From: Chondrosia reniformis
Lineage: Eukaryota > Porifera > Demospongiae > Chondrillida > Chondrillidae
Reading direction: 5' to 3'
NCBI GenBank assembly: GCA_947172415.1
Contig: OX359198.1
Location: forward strand, 4,309,401 to 4,373,400
Length of the DNA: 64,000 bases
The notes under the pieces were generated by a model that saw nothing but the letters and a program-made list of their open reading frames with translations, did not search any database and was not told the origin of the DNA. Position 1 is the first letter of the stretch; every line of letters begins with the position of its first letter. Shown here piece by piece: positions 19,621-31,642 of the stretch. Position numbers and translations under genes: made by a program.

Positions 19621-21385
19621 TTATAGAATTGGTGGTTTTCTACAAGTTGCATCATTTCTTTGGCCTTTGACAACTTTGCTATTGTTGACCTTTTTCCTTT
19701 TTGCTGGAGGCTTAGTTGTTTGAATAAAAGTATTATTTAGAATTGGAGATGATTTACTAGAGTCATGAGTGGGAGGAATTCGTTTTGCTACTGGTACCTC
19801 AATATCATCTCTTGAAATTAACTTATATTTGGTAGAATGTCTAGAAAAAGCTGGTATTGAAAATAAAGGAAGATCTTTTCTATATGTTTGCCTAAGTCGA
19901 TTTACTTCTTTCAAACAGTTTATACTGACTTTAATTAACTGTGAATTTAAAGTAGTCAGATAAATACCTGCAAGTGATCTTACACGAGACAAAGCTGCAT
20001 AAGCCATACCAGGAGCAAATATTGAATTTGACAAATCAATGATTGTACAGTCAAGTGACAGGCCTTGACATTTATGAATAGTAATAGCATAAGCTAAAAT
20101 AAGTGGAAATTGTTTCCTGTAAATGTGGAAATTTTGCATAAGTGTAAAACGAGACTTAACCATTTCTACATGGTAAGCTTTGTCAAGGTGATCATATTTT
20201 ACAGTGAATCTGATGTAATCACAGTTAATAGCTTGAACAGAACCCAAGGAACCATTGACTAATCCAATTTTGGTATCAATATTACATCGTAACATAACAC
20301 GAGCTCCTACAGCTATAGAAAGGGAAGCTTCTAAACCTGCTGTTAAACTTCAGTTAGATTTTAGTTTTTGTAATCCTTTTACTGCCTGTTTTGTCCACTT
20401 AGTTGTACTCATTGTCTCATCAACTTCGTCAATACATGGAATCTCATGCATTTCTGATGTTAGATGTGTTAGCATTGTAATATTAAAATCATCACACTGT
20501 TTTCTAGTGGGAAAAAGACAAATAGGTCTCTTTTTGGTGGTTTAATGTTCTTCAAAGAGCTCTATTATAGGTTTGTCAATAATCTTTTGTTTAAGGATTG
20601 TTTCTATGTTTTCTGTCAACTGACCACACCTTACAGCATCTAATAGACATGCATATTGACTATCTTCTTTTTGACGTACATTTTCTGTTAATTCTTCATA
20701 TATAAAGGCACCTTTCTAAATGTTTACAGATGTTACACATCCCAACTTAATTGCTAATGATTTCTGAGTAATGTTTTCATAAATGGGATCACCATTTACT
20801 GGCTGTAATTGTAAAAGATCTCCAACAAAAAGCATGTTTTTAGATCCAAACCAATCATGGCCACCAAATAGCTCATCTAGTCTTAGATGTATATAAGTCA
20901 AATTTAAATTAGAGACCATTGAAACTATTATATCTATTATAAAAGTTTAAATTTTTTTAAGTGGTTTTCATATTCTTTTGTGATACTTTTGGCAATATCC
21001 AATAGCTTGCGGAATGGCTATCATGTTCAATGGGTAACTGAAATAATCTATGAATAGTAACACCACCAACATTAAATGCAGCTAAACCAGAAGGTGCAGC
21101 AATTGTGCAATTTAAATCATTTGTTGGCCATAAATAATTTATTAGCATTTTAATTGTAGTGATCAGAAATGATTTTCCTGTACCTCCAACACCACTAATA
21201 AACATTCTTAATGTTTTGAAACCTGCTTGGCAATTACAAGTTGCATTTTCATGTCCTATTTGATGAAGTAATTGATTCTTTATAGTATTATAAATACGTT
21301 TTTGGTCAGTATTTAGCATGGACTCTCTTTGTGCAAGTGTCACAGCATCACACTCTGAAATATTCAAAGAGGTTATATCTTCCAT
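19621..21385 (-). pseudogene. PIF1-type helicase domain of the Helitron protein
   Basis: Walker A is intact (FISGVGGTGKSFLITT at about 21190-21150), followed by IAAPSGLAAFNVGGVTIHRL. Walker B region: NMLFVGDLLQLQPVNGDP near 20850. C-terminal motifs: VGARVMLRCNIDTKIGLVNG, then AYAITIHKCQGLSLD and AYAALSRVRS. These are PIF1 family signatures; in Helitrons the helicase unwinds the element 5' to 3' during rolling-circle transposition. The frame is broken near 20930, 20545 and 20345, so no full protein is made. Confidence 0.82.
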
Positions 21386-21392
21386 AATTACT

Positions 21393-22263
21393 TTAACTAT
21401 TTCCCCATAATTTGAGGTTCATCTTCTTCTTTGCTTTCCACTTTAACATCACTATTTCTAGCCTCATTAATTTTTTTACTTTGGTATGAACCCTCAGAAG
21501 TTTTGTACGTGCTTGGTATTCCTTTTTCCAGTAGAAGTGATCAATTTCCCCAAGAACGGAACCCTTTATTAGTACAGTTTTATAGAAAGCATGAAATTTG
21601 AGTGAAAATTGTCTAGAAACTGATATCGGATCTTCAATACAAAGTTTCCCAATATTATATGTAAAAGGTACATTGTTAACTTTTTGAAGATAATCCATTT
21701 TTTCTGAAACGTGAATCCTTATTTAAAAGACGTGATTATATATACTCACTTAATGATAGTTTGATCTCACGATTATGGTACTGACCATATTTTCCAGTTG
21801 GGAAAAGTATTGGAAAACACATTCCATCAAGATACCTTTGACGATTATCCAAAGGACTGTCTTGAATGTTTAAACGTTTGTATTGTTCAATATCAGAGAC
21901 TGATGATAGTCGATTGTCTAAATTTCTTATATTATACAATTGAAATGTAGAAAGGTCACTATTAATAGCTTTTAGTAGCATTCTACTAGTACTTTTACCG
22001 ATTATTTCCATAATTTCTTTAGTGGCCCTATCAACAGATGTATTTTCTATATCTTTGTATAACCAGTTGATTTCTTTCAACTTATTAATAGTAGCTCTAA
22101 TATTGTCAACACTTAACAATGTTTGCCACATTATTTTACCCTTTGTAGGCTTACCATTAACTATAATATACAATTCTGGATCTGGCAAAACTGTTTTATC
22201 AGAGTGATTTATCTGATCTAACGTGCTTACAGTTTTTTCAAATGGAAGAGGAAGGAAAAACAT
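21393..22263 (-). pseudogene. Helitron Rep N-terminal region, HUH nuclease deleted
   Basis: The first part contains YLDGMCFPILFPTGKYGQYH, the usual lead-in to the Helitron-like N domain, and the second contains EDPISVSRQFSLKF and GEIDHFYWKKEYQAR. In intact relatives EYQARG is followed at once by the HUH motif and the catalytic tyrosines; here the sequence jumps to an acidic linker (KVESKEEDEPQIMGK in another frame), so roughly the entire nuclease is missing. A frame break also separates the two parts near 21720. Confidence 0.7.
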
Positions 22264-22311
22264 TGTACCTTTACATGCTTTAAGGGAATTATAAATTGAT
22301 ACTTTTGCTGT

Positions 22312-22911
22312 TTAAATACCTAATCGTACAATAGTTTGATAACATTTTGCCAGCTGAATAAGTTGACTGCTAAATGGGTCTAGTGATAACAATTCTTGTG
22401 GTATTGCAATAGTTTGCAATCCATTTATTACACTACGAGGTGGTAAACTATTCGTTTTAGTTTTTGTTTTACAGTAATGACAGATGTATAATGTTGTTTC
22501 CATATTACATTGATCAGATTCAGAAGATGCAATATGATCTTTCAATCTGGACCACACTGCACTTCCTAGATTATCAGAAAGTTTTACTCTGGTTAAAGCC
22601 TTTCTTTGATAGAGACATTCACAACTACAACATGCATTGATAGCAAAATCATTAATCTGCTTGTCTAACTCAGTTAATATTTTAGCATGTTTCAGAAATA
22701 GTTCTGCTTCTAAACTAAGTTCTTCATTGTTGCCTTCGGTTACCATATTTTCATAATCTTTTGAAATATTTCCAGTTTTTAAGGAAATAAGACTTTTAAA
22801 GTCATAAATATCAAGGATTTCAATTAAACCATTTAAGTCACTGTTCTGAAGAGCTGCATCAATGCAGTATATAGATTTATGGCTTTTTAATGCAGCATAA
22901 ACATACTTCAA
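22312..22911 (-). pseudogene. DUF6570-like Cys-rich region of the Helitron protein
   Basis: INACCSCECLYQRKALTRVK and ICHYCKTKTKTNSLPPRSVI supply two CxxC-like pairs; NGLQTIAIPQELLSLDPFSS is the family's terminal block (iP..L..L...E..LI). This domain regularly precedes the Rep domain in animal Helitron proteins; its role is not known. The frame ends at a stop at 22312. Confidence 0.6.
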
Positions 22912-22928
22912 AAACTTCTTAAAAGAGG

Positions 22929-23204
22929 TTAGTGGGTAGATGCAGCTCGTAATATTCTGAGTTTACTGAAACAGTTACCATCTTCAGCATAACAACTCAG
23001 TGGATGACCAGATAAAGTATAACTGGGCAAATTTTGAGACTGATTATGACATGATTCATTATAAATAATTTCTGTGTTTAAGTGTATACTAGGACAGCCA
23101 TCATCACAAACATGCAAATATTTGTGTATATTTCTAATTGGCTCATCAAATGCTTCTCTAAAGGCAAATATAACATTAACCTCATTTAGTAATATTTTTT
23201 GCAT
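22929..23204 (-). pseudogene. Fragment of the Helitron protein between repeats and DUF6570
   Basis: The frame with VCDDGCPSIHLNTEII and LPSYTLSGHPLSCYAEDGNC fits the segment before the DUF6570-like region in position and strand. Alone it has no recognised domain. Confidence 0.4.
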
Positions 23205-23563
23205 TCATCATGACATTTCCATTTTTGTACATTTTTTTCATTAGTAACATGATTTAATGGCATTCCTGAATGCACACATTGACCAAATTTATTAATTACC
23301 ATAACTATAGGTCTGGAAAGTTTCATTTGGTATGCTGCATCATAAAATAAGGTTCATATGCAGCGGTGTGACCACTCTCACCAAAGTCATGTTCTTTCTA
23401 ATTTCCATGTTCCTTATATGCTGTATACTTTTGAAAAGAAAGTTTTTTTGTTTTTTACGTAATTCTATAGATCGCCTAATTATATTTTGTGAAGCTATTT
23501 TACAGGCCACTTCAGTTATGTGTACAGATGACCTCTTATTGGGATTTCCTTGAGGAGTCATTG

Positions 23564-24351
23564 CTAACTGATTAGAAATTTCAGTATTGGCAAAATGTTT
23601 TCAAATATTTTCTTTTTATAAAGTTCTTGTAAAGCACTATTCGGTTCTGTTAGGGCATACTTGCCTCTAAAGTAAGTTAACCTACTTTGTTTATGCTGTT
23701 CATAATATTTCTTAAAATATATTACATTCCTGCTACGATTTCTATAATACCTCACAAGAGAAACTGCTTGGTTTCTATTTTGGTTAAGAACATAAGAAGC
23801 TTTCTTTATCTCATGGTTTTGTATGTAGCTTACCCTGGAAGCAACCTTTTTCTTCTCAGGGTCACGCATGTAGTTTACCCTGGAAGCAACCTTTTTCTTC
23901 TCAGGGTCACGCATGTAACTTACCCTGAAAGCAGTCTTTTTCTTCTCAGGGTCACGCATGTAGCTTAACCTGGAAGTAACCTTTTTCTTCTCAGGGTCAG
24001 GCATGTAATTGTTTCTTGAAATAGCTTTCATCTTGTCAGGATAACAAATGTACTTGATTTTAATGTTTTTCTTTTTGTTTTTAGGATTGAATATATACTG
24101 ATTCTTTGATGCTATTTTCTTTTTTTTGGATTTTTAGCATATTCTATTAAAGATAACTTACGAGCATCAGCTTTCCTTTTAACAAGGTTTTCATATGATT
24201 CTTGACGGTGATCTAATATGCTTTCTTTTTTTGTAGCATAATACTTTTTTGGAAATTTCTCATCTTCTTTTGGGTAAAGGGGCCAGGATTCTGTTCCATA
24301 TCTCCATGGCACAAGAGTAAAAGCGCCATGTACAACAGGTAAACCAAACAC
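23564..24351 (-). pseudogene. Helitron N-terminal tandem-repeat region
   Basis: A basic, Lys-rich segment with about seven 15-residue repeats of the type YMRDPEKKKVASRVS; the four clearest are at about 23830-24010 and differ at one to three positions. It starts with LYPKEDEKFPKKYYATKKES just after the 2A-like motif (in another frame), contains one break near 24120, and ends with ALTEPNSALQELYKKKIFEN. Similar (Y..NPEKKKAASR)n tracts occur in Helitron-type proteins of basal animals, from memory. The repeats may bind DNA or RNA; this is a guess. Confidence 0.65.
23828..24010 (-). repeat. 45 bp tandem coding repeats
   Basis: At least four near-identical units (plus strand CAGGGTCACGCATGTAG...CTTTTTCTTCT) of 45 bases, each coding one 15-residue unit. 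Confidence 0.85.
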
Positions 24352-24353
24352 AT
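24276..24353 (-). CDS. Hydrophobic leader + 2A-like GDMEQNPGP, Helitron N-terminus
   Basis: From ATG at 24353 the peptide is a short signal-like run (MCLVYLLYMALLLLC) followed directly by HGDMEQNPGP. D-x-E-x-N-P-G-P is the ribosome-skipping 2A consensus, which releases the upstream peptide between G and P. Leader plus 2A in about 25 residues resembles signal-type 2A sequences described in sea urchin and sponge proteins. Immediately after the final P, in a CCCC run, the frame shifts by one relative to the repeat-rich Helitron protein, so in this copy the link is broken. The open frame extends upstream to about 24515 without an ATG. Confidence 0.6.
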
Positions 24354-25184
24354 AATCTCAAAACACCATCTGCTGGTGATCCTAAATTTTGGTTTTATAT
24401 GTACTTCCACATCAGAGCTACCATTCAAGAAACCATGGTGGCTTCTAGAAGGGAGAGAAGCATGCACAGGTTGCAATTGTGCAACATTTGCCTTAACCTC
24501 CAGTTGAAACTTCACAAGTTTGGATTTTCCAACTGAGCTCTAGTAAGGAGTTTTATAATTGAATGTTAACACACTTTGATTATATGCACCATTCACTATT
24601 TTTATAAAAAGTGTAAAGAAAAGAACTACATATTTACCACAAGTAGAAGCAGAGAACCAGAAAAGGCAATATAACTGATGTTTTAAATGTAGCCAATAAT
24701 AAAACCATTGACAAGTAGTCATTGTCAAATGGTATAAAATGTGCAAAGTTAACATGTGTTGTAGATACAAATCAAACACATACTCTCTTATAATAGGTTG
24801 CACACTTATATTCTTTGATGGTATGTTAGTATAAAACATACTAGAAGATTCAGTTACCAAAGACTCTCCCAATATACTCCATCCCAGTTCACCTGATATT
24901 ACAAAAAACTACAAATTGAAAAAATACATTATAGCCCTGAAATCCAAGTCTGTGTCAATACATTTATACATGCATATTAAACTGGAAAGGAATTAAACAT
25001 GTTTGACCCTGTCTGAAACAAATTAAGCCTGCTCAGTACTATACAGTGTCAAAAGTAAATTGACAGCATATGGTCTATATCCAACAAACGGGGGCCCTCC
25101 ATTTGACTTGCTAGTGCATGTGGGGCTGCCAATCCATATAAAAATGGCCAAAGTCATTAACCCTTTATGTGCGAGTGACGTATA

Positions 25185-25970
25185 CAGTGGAACTTGGGTT
25201 ATCCGACCCCAGATTTATCCGGAAACCTCACTTTACCGATAAACACTTGTAGAAACAGAATTATATTGTATACATTTTTATATTTAAGGCCCTTATTTAT
25301 TCGAAACCTGGTTTATCCGTATATCCGACAATGATTTTAGTATATGGATATAGGCGTTAATATTATTTCTCACCTTAAGTATCCGATGGTTGCGACGATT
25401 TTTAAGCAAAATGGCTGAAAAACCAGCAAAAAGTCCAAGAACAGCGATTACTACGACAGTGAAGAAGGATATATGCCAATATAAACTAAAGAATCCAATG
25501 TGCACTCCAGCAAGCGTCCTGGAAATGGTTGCCAAACGTCATCGTTTAAGTATTGGACGATCAACGGTGAGTGATATTCTAAAGGAATCTTCAAAGTGGC
25601 TGCTTACAGATGATTCTGATGACACTAAGAAACGACAGCCGTTGCATGAGAAGATGGAAGAAGCACTTATGCTCCGGTTTTCGAGTATTCGTTTACAAAA
25701 AGTAGCCGTTTCTGACGATATACTAAGGATGAAGGCAAAAAAATTTGGAGATGCACTTAATATGGACAATTTTGTATTTTACTATCATTTATGAATATAC
25801 ACTGATGTATTATCACTGAATTTGTATTACACTGAATTTGTATTACACTGTATTTGTACTACACTGAAGAGTTACAGTTATTAATTGATATTTTGGAACC
25901 CTTATTTATCAGACACTTGATTAATCCGACATTTTGGTTGAAACAGTGTCAGTTAAACCAGGGCCCACTG
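25185..25970 (+). mobile_element. Tigger-like element nested in the piggyBac-like element
   Basis: CAGTGGAACTTGGGTTATCC at 25185 mirrors the right end (complement CAGTGGGCCCTGGTTTAACT), with TA on both sides (25183-25184, 25971-25972). The 786 bp interior contains a truncated CENP-B/Tigger-type DNA-binding ORF. Confidence 0.75.
25411..25794 (+). pseudogene. Tigger-type transposase N-terminal DNA-binding fragment
   Basis: MAEKPAKSPRTAITTTVKKD starts the frame; a helix-turn-helix follows (ICQYKLKNPMCTPASVLEMV, then SIGRSTVSDILKESSKW) as in CENP-B N domains, then a second one (MEEALMLRFSSI). It stops at 25794 before any DDE nuclease, so only the DNA-binding part remains. Confidence 0.65.
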
Positions 25971-26901
25971 TATTCAGTGCATCAGATAATTAGGTATCTT
26001 CAATAGCGAGTGCCACATATTTGCATCAAAGATACCATGGGCGTTTTGTAGAGCAATTTACAGAGCTACATAACAATGCTAAAGCTGAAATGTTGGTGAT
26101 ACAAAGACTAAAGATGGTGGATTATTTGTGTGCCTTATTCTGCTTGCCACGCTTCCCTTGACGGTTTGGTAAACAATTTGTTTGAAGTTACGACGCTTCT
26201 CCAATGTTCTAGGGCTTTGAATAGATTACATAAAGAAATACCGTGGCATTACAAAAGCTCTTCCTGACCGAATTTGATTCTGTAGATAATCAGAGAAGAA
26301 TCAGAGAGAGCTTCTTACCCAAAGGAACTTAGAAAACATAGCTCTGCTTACCTTCTTCACTAGAAGAGGTAATATCGCAAAAATTAGAGCATCTTAGAAG
26401 CCAATAATAAAGTAATAAAATATGTCTAAAAATCGGCTAAGTTTTACTGTCAAAAAGAGTTGTCACATTCCTATCGAGGTGACGAATTTTAATTCCTGCC
26501 TCATGGTGTCCTTGTGGCTTCTGGCGATTATTATGCCCATGTAATTATCTCGTTCATAAAGGGTTAACTTTACATATATATTTATTTAGAAAAGCGTGTA
26601 CACAAATGACTGCAAACTTAATGACAATGACATTAAACTGCAGACTGATATATATAACAGTCAGTTCTTAACTAGAAAATGCATTGCATTGTGGGGCAAA
26701 CCTACGCTTATAGTGTATGCTTAGTAGCAGCATTTGTATACCTATCTAATTGGTCTATCCCACATCAGCTGAATTTACACTACATGTTCGTGTGCCTATT
26801 TCATCTTCATATATATTTATATATATTTTGGCCATCCCTAATTAGAGAGCACTACCGTACTCCCTTATATATCCATCACCTGTACATATGTAAATTAAGA
26901 A

Positions 26902-28165
26902 ATGGCGTCCGAAAAGATCCCAAATTTGTCCAGTAAGTTTTCTACCGTTCTTTAACATTTAGTTTAGGATATTAAAGGGTACATAATCGTTAAGAATACC
27001 ACTGTATATAGGCCCTGCAAAGCGACTAAGAAATTCGATCGCGGGTGGCGGCAGTACCACAAATATTTCTAACTCGAGTTACTTATTTTACATACAGAGA
27101 ATTTGAAACTTAATTAAAAAATGGCGTTCGAAGAGGCCCTAAATTGGAACTTTCGAAAGTAACACGATTCGGATAGAGCGCGTTGAAATCTAGGGTAGGC
27201 TATTCCCTAGTTCGGAAACATTAATGACGATTTAGTACTTGTATGTACCTGCGTAAGTTCGTATGTTAGCGCTGGCTCATTTGAAAAAAGAAGAAAAAAT
27301 GAGGAATTGCAGAATTTGGCCTATTTCGGTTTAACCACTTTGCGAAGGTTGTAGAGCATCGAAACATGTTTTGGCGTTTAGAAAGGCATGCAAAAACGAC
27401 TGCAAACACACGAATACAACCGAAAATCTCAACATTGTTGATTTATTAGGTGTTAATTGATAATACATTGAATAGGGCGGCCATGTTTTTTTCGGCCATC
27501 CCTACTTATAGAGTACTACCGTACTCTATGATATGCCAATGTTAACACTTATCCAGCATGTCTTTATATACACATCAATTTACCCTCCAAACCTGTTTCG
27601 GGAAGTGTGCAATTGTGCATTAGAGTTGAAACTTAAAGGAAATGACTAACTTTAATTAACAGAGATCCAAGATTTGCTTCACAGACCCTGCTAGAGGTTG
27701 GCTCTACTATAGGTGTAATCATAAATTTCATGTACTGTAGACCTAGCTTGTACATGCAAACATATGCATATGCATACCTAATTTCAGTTTTAGAGGAACT
27801 CACAGATTCAGAAGACGATGTAGGAAGCCTTAGGCAAAGACAGAGTAAAAACTATAACTTGGAAGAACCTGCTCCATTCTTTGGAGGAAAGACAACAACA
27901 GGTATATAAATAAAACTATATACATTGTCCAGTCCACAATTTGAACAGTCTTAAAACAACTGAATTCACAGCCCTTGAGTCAAAACTTTGTAGCTTAGAG
28001 ATGGCAAATCAGACTCTAACCAATCGGCTTGAAAGATTACAGCAGGAACAACAATTGTTAACACCCCTTTCTTCTTCTTCAAATTCTACTGTAACAAATC
28101 AGTCAAAGTTCGATTTTACTGGCATCTCTAAAGAATCAGAGGCAGAATTTCTGTTGTTGTCATAA
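26902..28165 (+). CDS. Small coiled-coil protein, three exons (125 aa), unknown
   Basis: Exons 26902-26932, 27788-27901 and 27933-28165 join in phase (1, 1) through GT-AG introns (A/GTAAGT...TTTCAG; G/GTATAT...GTCCAG) and end in TAA. The protein begins MASEKIPNLS and has an acidic segment (EELTDSEDDVG). A leucine-zipper-like coil follows (LESKLCSLEMANQTLTNRLE, then RLQQEQQLL), then a Ser-rich tail. I do not recognise the family. Part of exon 1 resembles repeats near 27121 and 44503, so exon 1 may derive from a repeat. Plus-strand exon-like stretches at 28503-28610 and 29096-29183 might extend an alternative form. Confidence 0.45.
27192..27535 (+). repeat. Interspersed repeat R1, longest copy
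   Basis: Runs from CTAGGGTAGGCTATTCCCTA to CGGCCATCCCTACTTATAGAG and TACTACCGTACTC. Copies or parts occur at 37035-37210 (reversed), 45706-45930, 57866-58166 and near 26815-26860 and 44565-44605. No ORF. Probably a non-autonomous DNA element. Confidence 0.7.
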
Positions 28166-28502
28166 TTGCACTACGTTTTTAAGGATATACATTCATCCTA
28201 TATCAATTCGGATCATATACAAATTTAAATGATTTCTACATGCACGTGTACATTGTAAATTTATCAATAGCAAGCAATACAGTGATACATACAAACTTGC
28301 CAGATGAGAAAACTGCATATAGTTTAAATTCATATTGTATACTTCCTTTTAAGCCAACTGAGTCCACAAACAATTTTATATGAGATTCATTTACACATGC
28401 CAGAAGAAAGAAATGAACTTTCAATGTGTAAGTAAATGCAACTTATCCCATGCAAGCTGCACAGCATACCTATATATGACTACGTATATATTTAGCTTAT
28501 TT

Positions 28503-28610
28503 AAAAATTTAAAAAGAAAAGGAAGATTTGCTAGTCAAACTGATGAACAGAACACCTCAAGAAAGGTAGCATTAAGAAGAAGACAGAGAAGAATTAGGGT
28601 AAACTATTTA
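28503..28610 (+). CDS. Possible exon, Arg-rich
   Basis: After TATATTTAG the frame gives KRKGRFASQTDEQNTSRKVA then LRRRQRRIR, ending at AGG/GTAAAC. It could continue in phase 0 into 29096-29183. Coding status rests on composition and splice sites only. Confidence 0.3.
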
Positions 28611-29095
28611 TAGACAGCTTAACCTTTTATCAGCCACGTTAAAGTGTAAATGGTATGCCCCTTATCATCCGATAGCCATTATAATGGCACAAGAATGTAA
28701 GCGACATTACCTGACCGTTTAACAAGCTGTTTTTGGTATTGTTAATATGGATTTCAAACTTCGCTGAACGTTAAAAGAAGAATGGATTTGACCGAGAAAT
28801 GCTATGTATACTAAGCCTGCTTCAAGGCGACCATTTAGGTTTCTTTGCATTACTCTTGTAAAATTCTGTATGTTTTTCGTTTACATTTGCGTAATCCATA
28901 TGATAGGCCTATATCTTCCTGTCCTTCATAATATACTTATACTATTGTATAATTTCATACGAAGTTTAAACTATAGAAAATCTGTCGATTCATATAAATA
29001 TTAAAATGATTGGATGATTTTGTAACTTTGCGGTCTCTATATAGACAGAAAATACCCTAACCAATAAACCTTATAGAACTTCTAAGGTTGATATA

Positions 29096-29183
29096 GGATT
29101 AATGGAGTATATACCATCAGCTAGAAAATATATATACCAACAAGGAAAACTGTCTCTTGGATCATTAGTAGCACATGGCAAGG
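29096..29183 (+). CDS. Possible exon
   Basis: The frame VDIGLMEYIPSARKYIYQQG runs through LSLGSLVAHGK to CAAG/GTATAA, after a CTAAG acceptor. Partner exons are not certain. Confidence 0.3.
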
Positions 29184-29189
29184 TATAAA

Positions 29190-29880
29190 TTGACTTTATT
29201 TGATTAGCAAAACTGTATTAAACTTTAAATTATTGTTCTGCTGAAATCAGGAATGGTACCAAACTGTGATCCTACTGCATAAATGACTACAAGCACAGGA
29301 GAGTGATTTAATTTTAAACTTTAACAACATATATATATATGTATATACTTTCAGTCTGATATACATGCATCCCCTATATATATATATACATATTTACTTA
29401 AGTTTGTATTTTTTGCATTTTTGTTAATTCCTCAGCTACTATGATATGTATATCCATTTTAATTCGACTTTGCACAATACATGTAAATGATTAAAGCATA
29501 AGGTCATACAAACTTTAAGGTAATTCATTTATTGAAGTGATATTCATAACATTTGCACTGCAGGCCTATAGCTACCTAAAATGATATTCATCAATATTGC
29601 TACTGACAACTAATGCATATGTAGCAAACTTCAGCAAACTCTAAGCAAATTCATTCGTTTGCTCAAGTTTGCATTGTATGTAAACTTACGGTTTGCTGAA
29701 TTGTAAACTAATGGCTTTGCTAACAAAACTTGCACAACTGTAAACTGCCCTTATTCCTGTAGTGCATCCATGCATTCTTTAGAACAATATGGCTAGATTG
29801 TGCTGGTATTTAGAGATATTCTCTAGCATGGCCTTAACACTGAATACCTGTTCCATTACCCCATTGCATCCAGTTAGTGC
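29190..29880. other. No gene seen
   Basis: AT-rich, with TA runs near 29327-29350 and 29371-29393, and repeated GTTTGC/GCAAAC words at about 29620-29740 that form weak inverted pairs. Confidence 0.45.
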
Positions 29881-29886
29881 ACCTTT

Positions 29887-30180
29887 TTGGATTGTGTCGT
29901 CAGTGAGCTAGGTTGTTTGATAGCAGGTACTTCTCTAAGTGATGGGCAATTATCTTGTTTAACAGTTTTGCTAATGTATATACGTAGTAGATTTTGCTAT
30001 GGGACCAAAGTTCTCTGGCTTAGAGGGATTACCTCCTTTGGGGAGCCATCATTAATTTCAGCAGTACACAAGTTAGGAGGGGCTATATTTGAGGATAGCA
30101 TGATTTACATGGGGGGCTTTTTAAGTGGAAGTAATACCATCAGCTCTAGGAGAAGAGGAGGAGCACCTCTTAAGGACTGA
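29887..30180 (+). CDS. Possible exon or gene fragment, unknown
   Basis: A frame without ATG at its start reads DCVVSELGCLIAGTSLSDGQ, later GTKVLWLRGITSFGEPSLIS and AVHKLGGAIFEDSMIYMGGF, with a basic tail (SSRRRGGAPLKD) before TGA. It is richer in G+C than its surroundings. No family was recognised. Confidence 0.3.
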   Translation: MDCVVSELGCLIAGTSLSDGQLSCLTVLLMYIRSRFCYGTKVLWLRGITSFGEPSLISAVHKLGGAIFEDSMIYMGGFLSGSNTISSRRRGGAPLKD

Positions 30181-31372
30181 TTTTATTGTCTTGGGTCTTA
30201 TAGGTGAGAAGTCAAAGTCTTGAATTAAGTATGACATACTTTCTTACTGAATGATGGTTGGGAAACATATTACATTGTACATATTACATAACATATTATA
30301 GTTAGAGTCTGTGTGTTTTGAGTATTATCAGATGTAACCTGAACTGAATATAGATAATTTTTCTGCTATATATCTATTTCAACTGTTTGGTTGGATAAAT
30401 TATATAACCATAGTTCACTGTACTATTTTTATATTATTTGGGTATTACCGATCTTGTTTCAGATACATCAGGTTCAAGAATGAGGAAAGCCAGTTTGCCT
30501 TTTTCCTAATTATGTAAGTGTTGAATAACAGTTTAAACATTCATTTCAAGACCTTCAGGGGTTGTTGCATGAATGCATACATATGTATATGTATGCATTT
30601 TAATGGTTTTTAAAGCCTTGTGTTGTATGTTTTTTTAATGATTTGCCCAAAATGATTTCTGTATCACTATAAGATATATCTTATATCATCTCAAAATGTA
30701 CCTCTTGTACGGTCGTCAAATTAATTGATAACCTATATATATATTGAACGTAGTCATTACTATACAGTTGATTGACAAAGAACCAAATAAGATTTACTAT
30801 GTATATATACGTACACTTATCAATAAGTCTATCATTAGGGATGTTTTTCATTCGGAATGAATACGTATGTTGCTCCATACACTAGTTCCATATAAATCAT
30901 GTACGTATATTTAGTGGTTTGTAATTGCATACTAAAGCTATATATATGCCATATAGGGTTGGAATTTTGCAGAGAATTCAAATTTATTTGTTTATTGGTG
31001 GTTTTGAGAGCAATCTGCCAATATTTTAACTACCAAATACTACACCGCAGGCAGGAGAACAACTGTCTTGTCAGTAAAATTACCAAAGTATATAATCAAT
31101 AAAATGCCATAATTTGAGCAATCCGACCAATTTCTTCCTGCCAAAATCTCCAGCCATTAGGTGTATACATAATACATATATTCAAATATACCAGTTATAT
31201 CTAAGTCATTTGTTCAGCATAACAATATTGTTATTCATGTCTTATAATCATTGATATTGAAAGTCTTCAGATGTTCCTATACCACTATTATGTTACTTTT
31301 AATTTTCAGTCAAACTTATTATTTTATTAAAGAAACACCTCCTGTATATAGCTTTAGTTCAGGTATATATTA

Positions 31373-31398
31373 CACACACACACACACACTGACACACA
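31373..31398. repeat. AC dinucleotide microsatellite
   Basis: About nine ACs followed by a degenerate continuation. Confidence 0.8.
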
Positions 31399-31642
31399 TA
31401 CATCTATATACATTTCCTATATAATGTATATAGATAGATGGGTGTATATAGTTAATTGTTTACAATGCAAAATGAACAGTGGTTTAGTTTTGACCATGGT
31501 TATGATTAATTGCATGACATAACATATACACACAAAATTAGCTATATATATTGGAATTCACAAGCGTACACTAGTCTATATATAAAGGTAAAAAAACATG
31601 TTACCAAGGAAGCACAGTATATGTATTTCCCTTCTCTTATAG

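Larger units (their letters stand above)
19067..24353 (-). mobile_element. Decayed Helitron-type element
   Basis: On the minus strand, in order: a hydrophobic leader with a 2A-like motif, tandem 15-residue repeats, a DUF6570-like Cys region, a remnant of the Helitron Rep N-domain, a PIF1-type helicase and an OTU protease. This order is that of Helitron Rep-helicase proteins of the OTU-containing type. The HUH nuclease segment is deleted and several frameshifts and stops are present. I could not fix the TC...CTRR ends. Confidence 0.8.
25161..26563. mobile_element. piggyBac-like element with TTAA duplication
   Basis: Left end CCCTTTATGTGCGAG at 25161, right end CTCGTTCATAAAGGG ending 26563; both flanked by TTAA (25157-25160, 26564-26567). 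TTAA duplication with CCC...GGG termini is the piggyBac signature. No transposase was recognised, so it is non-autonomous. A Tigger-like element is nested inside. A one-sided match to the end (CATAAAGGGTTAAC) also occurs near 15546. Confidence 0.7.

Noticed and set aside
24540..24872. 110-codon minus-strand frame before the Helitron leader
   Set aside because: Starts at TTG, composition is not protein-like, no motif.
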